64,000 bases of DNA from Holacanthus passer (taxonomy: Eukaryota; Chordata; Actinopteri; Pomacanthidae), in contig JAFREQ010000040.1 of assembly GCA_025331565.1 (NCBI GenBank), forward strand, positions 4,265,001-4,329,000, given 5' to 3'. The notes beneath the pieces are model-generated. The model made no database searches. It saw only the letters and a list, made by a program, of their open reading frames with translations, and was not told the origin of the DNA. The position numbers and the translations under genes were made by a program. Positions 1 to 9,900 of this stretch are shown here, piece after piece (position 1 is the stretch's first letter; each line of letters starts with the position of its first letter).

Positions 1-1959
1 TTGACTGTTTAAAAATGCCACTTAAATCCAATTAGCCAATAGGAAAAGCAGGTGTTTACTGGTATTAATGAAGTTTAACAATTTCCAAGTTTACAGAAAA
101 TGATGTTTGCTTACAACTGAAATTAATTCTCGTAGAGCTCTCCTAGATTTTACAGACAGATTTTTGTGGGCTCCAGCTACAACCACTAGTCTAAAGACAG
201 TTTCCCACAGCAGAAGCTGGGTCAGAGTCACAAATGGAAGTGACACAAGTCATCACAAAGTCATGCACATACTAATGATAAACCCTTGTAAATACAAGTG
301 TACAAAAGAGATTTTGATTTTGCATTGTATTAAAAAAAAATACAATCATCCTGTTCTTAAAGCCATTTGATAGTTTTAACATTTAAACGGTTGGAATCCA
401 ATTTGATAATGGTATTTGATAGTGAATCATGGTGAGATTTCAGCCAGTCGATGGTGATGCCGTGTGTAAATGCAGTATGTCGGGCTGTATGCAATGTGAA
501 GCCCTGAGACGGGAGATGACAGTGTACTGAATATCATACTTGGGATTATGAAAGTATTTCTAGTTTGATAAAAGGTACGCTGTGTGCAGGCTTTTTGTTG
601 CTATGACCTCCATCAAAGTGTTTGAAGTATGTTAATTGACAGCAAGTGTGTTTTTTGCACTATGTAAATACGTACTGGTAAAGGTCTTGTAACTAATGTG
701 AACAAAAAAAGCAAAACAAAAAAACGGTTCAATGAAGTACTTTTTTCAGCGTGTTCCTCGTCTTTATATGGATATTTAAGACCGTCTCCTTCAGACTGTA
801 CATCACTAGCAACATTGTTAGAGGCTGTTTCTCATAATCCTGTTATCACTCTTAACCTATATGGACTGATGATTAACATCATTAAAAAGTTGTTTATGTA
901 AATGTTTGACTGATGACTCGTCATCTATCCACTGTTTCATCAACATGCACAATTTACACTGAAGCACATCAACAGAAAATGAATCTGCAACTAGTTTGAT
1001 TGCTGATTAATCATTTCAGTCCCCTCTTGAGCAAAGATGCCAAACATTCTCTCTCTTTCCAGGTCCTGAGATGTGAGGAATTGCTTTTCTTTGTTGTGTA
1101 TAATAGTAAATTTAAATATCTTTGGTTTTGGACAGGTGGTTGGATAAAATGAGCTATTTGATGATGATGAAATGTAACAGATTATTCACTATTTTGCATT
1201 ATTTTGTTGGCAAAATGATGCATTGATTAATTGAGAAAATAGACTTCAAATTAATCAATAATTAAAATAATTGTTAGTTGCAGGCCCAGGTTGCAGTTCT
1301 ACTGAACGGCCACTAGGAAGGGACAAAGCTCTCCTGTACACTTTTCAATTCACTCAGAGTTGAACACTTGTCTAGTCTTTTTATTGTCACATGTAGTTGT
1401 GAAGTTCTCTGTAATGCATTTAATAAGTTTGAAGAAAAATCCTGAAGTCAAAAATAGTTCCCTACTCTCACATTTCACAAATGTAGCCTCCAGGCCTAAG
1501 TGTGGAAGTGCTGCCTGCTTTTTGCTGTTGTTAGATAATAATCTTTTAATCAGAAATAAATACAGTATGCAAAACACTCTTTAGTCGGCGCCTGGCATAT
1601 TTTTCTGATGGCAATCAAATAGAAATGCAAATCAGTTAAATCCTCTTCCTCTTGTGTGCTTGCAGGTTATTTGGATATTCAGTACATCAGGTACAGTATG
1701 GGATATCTTTTATTGTGTAAATCAAGTCAATCTGATCCGAGCTATTTCAACAATTAGTACCTCAATTTTCTGAAATTAAAAGAATGGGAAAGGGAGGAAA
1801 GCCAATCTAATAATGTATTAATAACACACTTTAGCAGTATCTCTGAGGTGCAACTGATGTTAGAGGAGAGGAATAGAGCACTCATGTACTGTATTGGCTC
1901 TGCTTCAGTGTATAAGTGTGAGTGTGTGTGTGTGTACAGCATGAGTCACCCTACCCGCC
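1..1959. other. Intergenic, no gene recognised
   Basis: AT-rich sequence upstream of shc4. I see no coding exon with family similarity. The only recognisable content is a dispersed repeat at about 1060-1290. Short open frames here have no domain-like content. Confidence 0.6.
1060..1290 (+). repeat. Dispersed repeat, family C
   Basis: This copy ends in AATAATTGTTAGTTGCAG followed by GCCC, preceded by the GATTAATTGAGAAAATA motif and a TTTGGTTTTGGACAG block. The same order recurs near 16915-17072, 33360-33555, 49725-49985 and 53388-53745. I cannot name the family from sequence alone. Confidence 0.6.
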
Positions 1960-1961
1960 TG

Positions 1962-2335
1962 TGATTGGATGGTAGTTTATGGGTGAGGGAGGGGGAGAGA
2001 GCCTTAGGGGCCGTCTGTCAATCTCTCCTCGGCTCCATTCACACATTCATCTGCATGCACCGTCATAGAGAGACAGAGGAAGTGAGCGAGAGCCCTCTCA
2101 TTCATAAAAAAAAAAGAGAGAGAGAGAGAGAGAAAGTTCATTCATAAAAGCTGCACAATTCTGCTGCGCCTAAGAAAGAGAGGGGAGGAAAGTTGATGTG
2201 GAGGTGAAGCAGAAGTGGAAGCCTGGCAACTGACTGAGAAAGTGTATGTGTCAGTAGGATGGGACTGTACTCAGCATGACTAGAGCGGAGCAGACTGGAC
2301 TTTAGACTCCACAGGACATCCCCAGTCCCGCACTG
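1962..2335 (+). promoter_or_regulatory. shc4: Probable shc4 promoter / 5' noncoding exon
   Basis: The region has an inverted CCAAT motif (GATTGG, about 1962-1968) and a purine-rich GA tract at about 2117-2135. It ends in a good donor, CACTG|GTGAGT, at 2335/2336. Joining this exon to the acceptor at 2769-2770 gives an upstream in-frame TAG (2281-2283) and no in-frame ATG after it, so translation would start at 2773. The transcription start itself is not visible. The exon limits are inferred. Confidence 0.45.
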
Positions 2336-2770
2336 GTGAGTTGAATCTACTGTAATGTACAGCAGGAATCCCATTTTATAATCTGAGGACACAGGACGCC
2401 AGACGCTAACACAATTTCCCAAAGATCAGCTGATTAGCAATTTAACCAAAATGATCAACTTAATGCATTTGATGCTTCTCCTTTAATTTGCTATCTCCTG
2501 TCAAATCTGCTTTATCAAGTCAAACCTCTGTGCATAATAACTGTGATTGTTAGTCTAATTCCTGGCAGGTTTTCCTTTTCTCTTTGTTACTTTGTCCCAG
2601 TGCTCTCCTTTGTCCAGCTCCCTGATTATGAGAGAGCAAACCTTACCCAGGTTCAAATCACAGACAGGACTCTTACCAGGTAGCTCATCCCTTTTGTGGA
2701 CATAATCAGCACAATGAAAATCACTGTGCTGCATATCTGATTGTATCACTTTCTCTTGCATCTTCCGCAG
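2336..2770 (+). other. shc4: shc4 5' intron
   Basis: Inferred intron between the noncoding exon and coding exon 1, ending TCTTCCGCAG. No other feature seen. Confidence 0.4.
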
Positions 2771-2772
2771 GC

Positions 2773-3327
2773 ATGCTCAAGCGCACCAAATACAGTCGTC
2801 TGCGCAACGAATCGCTGACGTCTCTGGAGGACCGACCCCAAAGAATGCTGCCCCTGAAGAGGGACCTTTGCTTGGACTCTGATTTTGCCCAGCTGGATCC
2901 TGGGACGCCTACTCACCACGGGCCGTCCACCCTGAGGGACTTCATCCCCCGTGTGGCCAACATCCGATTGCAAAGTCCTATTTCCCTGCGGGGCCTTAGG
3001 GGACAGACAGCTGGGGACAGGAGCACAGATGGACACACTGACAGACCCTTGTCCAGAACAGAGAGAGGCTCAGGGCCCGATCAAAGATTTTGTAGCCAGC
3101 CTTCCCTCAATGTGCCCCTATCGACCAGCCAGACCCTCACTCACTCAGCTCTAAGTTGCACAAAAAGACCCATCACCCTGCATCGGATGGCCAGCCTCCC
3201 CTGGACCCCCAGCTGTCCTCCCTGCTCGCAGCACAGAGACGGCCTGTGCTGTTTGAAGACTTCCTCTGCAGCAGATGACTGTACAGTGGTGCGGACGGCA
3301 AACAGAGCAGTTCACCATCACATCAAG
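2773..3327 (+). CDS. shc4: shc4 coding exon 1 (CH2 region)
   Basis: 185 codons, starting at ATG two bases after the acceptor and ending ATCAAG|GTACCT in phase 0. It encodes the SHC4-like start MLKRTKYSRLRNES and a low-conservation, Ser/Thr/Pro-rich CH2 region including IPRVANIRLQSP, comparable to human IPRMASMKLANP. The last residues (HHHIK) replace the usual SYLVR-type first PTB strand before YMG, which is unusual. The splice site is inferred from frame continuity with the next exon. Confidence 0.85.
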
Positions 3328-4027
3328 GTACCTGTCACCACACGTTAACCAGTAACAGTGCATGAGTTCACTCTGCAGGCACAAAAAGAAACCTGACTGG
3401 TTGTGTAGCAACTGCAACAAAGAGTGTGTGTGCAGCTCCTTTGCCTGACTAATCTTCAGGTTTTTCTCTCATGACAATTTGCCTAAAAATGTGCTATTAC
3501 TAAAATACTGATTGTGTGTCAGTGTAAAGCTTCTTCACTTTACACTTTGCAAGAAAGTGCAGCTGACCTCATATCCGGGTCCCAGCTGAGAGTTGAGGTA
3601 CGCACTTTAATTCCTACCTTTGCCGACACAAACACATACACGTGAACACAGGACACACACACGCACGTCGACACACTCCTGTCTCCCTGCGCTCTATCCA
3701 CACCATCGCACTCACTTTCGTACATTCACCCCCCTCCCTCTCAGATAGAGCTTCCTGTGTAGGCAGTAGTGACTCATCCTGGCTCTCTGCTCCTCTCTAG
3801 ATCTGTTCTGCCTCTGTGTGTGCGTGCGTACGTGCATGTGTGAGTAAGTGCATGTGTGTGAATGTATCCGGTATCAGCAGAGCCCATGCTGTCCTCGAAC
3901 CGGAGGTGTGTCCGCATGGGTGATTAGGAGCCGGGCCTGCGAGCTGACCACTGAAGGAAATGAGAACGGACTGTCTGATTGTCCTCTATAAACAAGCACA
4001 CACATACATTACACTCCCACCCACTCA

Positions 4028-4069
<42 letters not shown>

Positions 4070-6895
4070 TGATTTAAGTCTGGTCTCCATCAATGGACTT
4101 ACTCATCCTGCCTCCAGCCTATAGGGTCCACTCTGCTGGAGCTCACGGCCAATAGAAGTGGAGCTGGCTAAAGTGTATCTGAGCACATGGCCTAAATGTT
4201 GTCTGGTTGCATTAACTGCTCATCCATCCTCTCCAAATCTCAACAATCAAACACAGGTCAGGACGTCCAGAACTGGTTAAGTGCAGAATTTGCATGTCGG
4301 ATAACTATTGACAGGCCATTTCACAGTTTTTCTCCATAAGTGCAACTGTACGTACACACAATGCTCCGGTGCTCTCTGACCGAAGCCAGCAGCCGTGAGT
4401 GTAAAGGGAGAGACTGCCACATGTGTATGAAGGTGATACAAACATTTTAACATGAATTCTAAAAGTCACAGAGAGAAAATGTAGATGTGACGTGTTCTGC
4501 TAGGGGCAGGCCTCCAATGATGATAATGTTGGTCATCAGTCCACAACTTTGGCCCAGACTCTCTCTCTATCTCAACTATTGGATGGATTGGCATGAAATT
4601 TTGTTCAGACAGTCATGGTCACCAGAGGATGAAGCCTAGTGATGCCTTTGGTGTTTCTCTGATTGTTCCTTTGGTGGCATGACATTTTTGTTTTTTAGTG
4701 ATGTGTTGCATCTTGACAACTATTGGATGGATTTCAATGAAATTTGGTACAAACCACCATGAGGCCCAAATGACGGATCCTAATGACTTTTCCTCTAGAA
4801 CCACCAGCAGGTCAAAATTTTCTTATCCTCTGAAATTTTTCATCATCAAGATCATAGATTCTAATGAATTTAGTAATCCCTGATATTGGGGGGGGTTGTG
4901 TCTCATTAACTATAGAATGAATTACCATGAAATTTGGTAGACAAAGTGGAGAAAATGCAACTGGTATAATTATACTTTACTTTATGACCAAGATTTAGCC
5001 TCAGCTGTTTGTGTTTCATTCTAATTAGTGTATAGTAACATCCTGACAAGCTAAACTGAGATGGTGAACATTAGTGATTTTCCTTCCTTATATTTTCCTG
5101 CATCATTTTTAGAGGCTTAAGAGAAAGTTAATTAGAGGTAAATTGATAAAAAGTGAAAAAAAAGGAAACCAAGAATATAGAAAAGTCAGGAAGATAACCA
5201 ATTTTGTGTCGCAGAAAAGTGTTTTTGTCCTTTCCTTTCCTGTGCAATTTGACTTTGAATTGAGAAGAAATGACACGGAAACATTGCCGACATCAGCACA
5301 GTATTGTTTTACATGGGCATCAGGGAGTAACCAGTGTTTTGCTTTCCTAGTACATGGGCAGTGTGGAGGTGACCCAGTCCATGAGAACCCTCGACTTTGA
5401 TACAAGAATGCAAGTCACACGGTAGGAGGTCCTCCCACTATCATGACACACACACACACACACACACACGAATATGCATAGATGTAATGTAGGCTGTATG
5501 TACATCTAACTGCGGCCTCAGAATAAAACCACGCATGTAAAAGCTGATGTTTTGCATGCACATAGAAAAATTAAAAGAGAAGAGGAAACAGATTTACCCT
5601 GAATTCATTCAACATATATTTGCAAAGCAAGACATGTGTGGCTTATTTAAAAAAATGTTTCAAAGGGGGAAATCAAATTAAATGTATAATGTTTCATAAA
5701 CCGGGGCTTTCTCCTCATCATTTGATATTTACATCCTACTGCAGGATGCCAAAAGTGCCGATGGACACAGCAACCTCTGTTCGCAACAATGCCGCTGAAT
5801 GATGGGGCAGAAAATCCAATTAGATGAATTTCCTCCTAATGATCTCTCATAGTCTTATTAAGAGAGAGAGAGGGAGAAAGAGCTCAATCCATTACATGCA
5901 ATTTGTTTTCAAGGAGAAGAAAAGCAAAGAAGAAAGTCTTTCTTCCCGAATAGTGGGATCTTTTGTGTGTGTGGGTGTTTGTGTGCTTTGGCCTCTCTGA
6001 CCCAAGCATCAGACTTTTTTTTTTTTTTTTCATTCTAACAGCATTTTGTTTTAATCATTTTTTGGTCTAATCTATCTCCTTTCAATCTCTATTTTCTTAC
6101 ATGTATGTATGTGTAGCTTTATCAAACTAGAAAGGGCTCAGTGATATTTAATATTTCCTTTACAGGTATCAGCTGGTCAAGAAATCAGCTCTTTGTCATT
6201 AGACAAAATATGAAGTAAAGGATTGATAAAATAATCTATTTTTATGTCTCCAATGTTAAAGAATTGCACCAATGCAAAGGACAGTATTTTTGGAGAGTTT
6301 CCATGTACTGTAAGGCTCATATATAAGCGTCACTTCTTTAATGGTGCAGATGGCAGATGGCTGCTTTTTCCCACTTTGCAGTCAGTTTGGCTTTGACTGT
6401 TCTATTTCTGTGGTTAATGTAGTCTTAGTGGAATTAGTCTCATCACAGCACATATACTACTGTGGTGGAAGAAGTACGACATTCCCCTCTGAAATGTAGT
6501 GGAATGCAAGACAGAGAAATACTCAAGCAAAGTACAAATACATCATAACTGCATTTAAGTACACTTGATTAAATGTATTTAGTTACATTCCACTACTTCA
6601 TGCAGTGATACTTTGAAATTTACTGCACATTTTCTTTCACTGACATAGATAAGCTTCTTGTAGTTTCCTTCCTCTCATATTCTCACATGCAAGTCACATG
6701 TTAGCAGGGCACAGTGGATCACGTATTTACAAAGGTATCTCTGTGTTTGGTGTGTGTACGTGTGTGTGTGTTTTGTGTGTGTGTGTGTGTGTGTGTGTGT
6801 TGTGTGTGTGCAGAGAGGCAATCAGCAGACTGTGTGAGAGGACATCCAGCAAGGCAGCAGTGAGAACTAAAAGGGTAAGATACACGCACCCACAC

Positions 6896-6936
<41 letters not shown>

Positions 6937-9900
6937 ACTGCAATCAACACAGACATAACGAGCATAACTGTGATTTCTGTCATCATCAGCCTGTTTGCAA
7001 GGGACTGTCTGCTGTTCTGGGTCAAATCAACCTCCAGTTTTCTGGAAGCAGGATCATCCTCGCCGTCTCCACAGACAGCGTGACTCTGATCGCTGCCTCC
7101 TCCTTACAGGTTACAGCTTCAACAACCTTAACCAAATTAAAATTGTCACACATCTGAATTGTTGAAGTAAAAAAAAATTCTTTCGCTCTCTTCTCTCTTC
7201 TCTTCCTCAGAAGATTGCCCATCACCCCATGCAGGCCATTTCTTTTGCCTCGGGAGGAGACCCAGTATGTTCATATTCTCAAACATGTTCATGGGCAGAT
7301 AGAGACACAAACACACACACACACACTACAGTCGTTACTACAGTGACTAACTTGATTTAGTTTGATTACTGTTTGGTTTGCTGCCATTCGAGGATTGAAT
7401 TATTTTCTACCCCAACTTGATCTGTCTGTACCTTTAATTGGTGGTACGAGGTCAAAGTCATATTTTGACAGAAAGTTAGATTCTAGATGGCTGCAGGACA
7501 AAAACATGCATCCTCCGAGACATTTATTGAAATGACTGTACAGAATATCAGTGGTCACAATGAATAATAAGTTATCTGAAGCAACATGTATAATTCTCAC
7601 TTTCCATGCATCTTCATTGTCTAAACTGCTCATACTAAATTCCCCTTATTACAAGATTTGTCTGATGTACCACTACAACCAGAAGAAGAATTTCCTCCCT
7701 GCTTCACTTTGCTTTTCCTGTTGCTTCCATAACAGACACTTTCTCTTATTGTCTATTAGATATAGATCAGATAGTTGTCAATTTCACATGTTAGAAAAAG
7801 AAAGAAATACATTTTAATATATCACTGTGTAAAATGCAGAATGATCAATCAGCAGATTTGGGGTTAAATTCTTATTTCTTGGTGTCTTAAATGTAATTTG
7901 TAGGATAATGCATTTCCATAGGCAACAAATCATGAGACCCTTTCTCGTGAATTAATACAACCATCAAAGCTGGTATGTGCTTTCATCATCTAACACCACG
8001 CCAAGTCTGTTTCAACTTAATTACTCTTATCTATTTTCCCTCTCTTTCCCTCCATGCCCACATTATTTCCATATGACAGACTTTGCGTTATTCATCCTGA
8101 GGGAACATTTTCCTGTAGCCAGAATGTCAAAAAAAATCAATGCAGCTCTGTTAATGTCAGCAGGACATGTCAGTTTTTAGCTGCTGTCTAGGTCAAATCC
8201 TGCCTCATGAACTGCATGACAAAGAAAAAAACCTCTAATTTATGATTTGGTTGGCGAATATAACCTCCAGTTTTCAGTGAATACAAATACTGTAATACTT
8301 CATTGCCATTTTTACACTACGAGGTTTCACCGGCCTAAGATTAGAGAGAACAGGATGGTAGTTTCTGTCTGGGGAAACACAGACACTGGCGAAGCTATGG
8401 ATGGGATTATAGCTCACTGTTTAATTAATTAGCTAAAATAATCTTGTAGTGTGCTCTAAGCCTCGGCTCAGTTGGCTTGGACACATGGAAGATAGCGGGG
8501 GGAATTAAAATCAATCTGCCACAGAGGCTTTATGGTGAAACATGTTCAGCTGACTCTGCTCTTGTGTTAGTGTCAGAGAGCCACTGATAGGGAGTGAATT
8601 AATTAAACAGAGAATACACATGGATGACCATTAACTGAAAGTGTCTGCTGTTGTTTTCAGCAATTAAAAGTGCTGCAAACTTATGATTCGAAAGGTTGAT
8701 CACAGATCCTAAACCCACCAGATGTACAGGTTATAAACCAATCTACTGAATGCTTACAGGAGGTTTATTAATGATCATATACAGACATAAAGAAAGATAC
8801 AGAAAATACCTGTATTTGTAACTTTTTACAACTTTAAAAGAAGAAATAACACATTCTTCCTCTTACAAATGAAAAGTTGCTCAGTTCAATAACTTCTGGC
8901 TTTAAATCATGCTTGTTATTATTTTCTCTCATTCTGTTTCCAGGACATGGCAGATTACATTGCTTATGTTGCCAAAGACCTCTTCAATCAGAGAGGTGAG
9001 GCCATCATTTATCATTATGAGCTGGGTTTCCCTTGGACTGGCTTTACTGTCATTATTATGGAACAAACAAATGTCCTTCTCTCTGTCAGCGTGTCACATC
9101 CTGGAGTGTCCCCGGGGGCGAGCCACCGAGGTCATCAACAGCATCGGTCAGGCCTTTGAGACACGTTTTCGCCAGCTTCTCAGCCACACGCCGTCGCTGC
9201 TGTCCACCTGTCCCAGGTTGTCCTTCAGTCTACTGTAGCTGTCTTACTGGTGTGACACAAGCAACGAAGAGCCACACATCCTGTTTTAAAGTACTGTGTA
9301 TTTCACCCATCTAACCAGGAGTGTAATTTAAATGTCTCACTCTTCATTAGCCAATCATTCTTTTATAAAACCATAATTGAACTTTCAGAGTTTGATCCAA
9401 AGTGCCTCATTCTTGTTTTTCATATTTGTAAGTTTGTGGATAATTGATTAATCGATTAGTTGATCAGCAGAAAATTAAACTACCAGTAGAACAATTGTGT
9501 GTTCAAATTTAATCTCCCTAAACTCAGCAGCACTTTTTTTCCAGCTAATTAAAAGAAATCTATGCTTCTGATGTGAGTATGTGTCTATGTTTGTGCAAAC
9601 TGTGTAAAACATACATAAAACAGGATGTGATCATCTTTTTGACATCCTAAAATGAAAACAGTACAAAGTCAACATATTTAATGTTTGACCTCATCAACCT
9701 CATCAACTTTTGTAAATATCTGTTTATTCTGAATCCTGTTCTGTTCAGGTCAGCAGTGAGCCTCTGTCACAAATGGAGCCCAGAGGAGACAATAACAGAC
9801 CAAAAGGCCAAACAGGAGGGTGAAGTCAGCAGGGATCCTGACTACTACAATGTGATCCCAGGAAAGACGCCACCTGCTGGTGGAATGGAGGCCCTGCGGA

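Larger units (their letters stand above)
3328..5350 (+). other. shc4: shc4 intron 1
   Basis: 2.0 kb. It contains a CA microsatellite (4032-4076) and a degenerate dispersed repeat (about 4530-5080). No exon seen. Confidence 0.7.
5422..6813 (+). other. shc4: shc4 intron 2
   Basis: 1.4 kb. It holds a CA run (5446-5469), a poly-T run (about 6016-6030), a dispersed repeat at about 6468-6640, and a TG-rich tract that forms its 3' end. Confidence 0.75.

Noticed and set aside
6719..6958. Overlapping open frames on both strands across 6719-6958
   Set aside because: They are translations of the TG/CA tracts (poly Cys-Val or Thr-His) around shc4 exon 3. Only the 61-bp exon is real.
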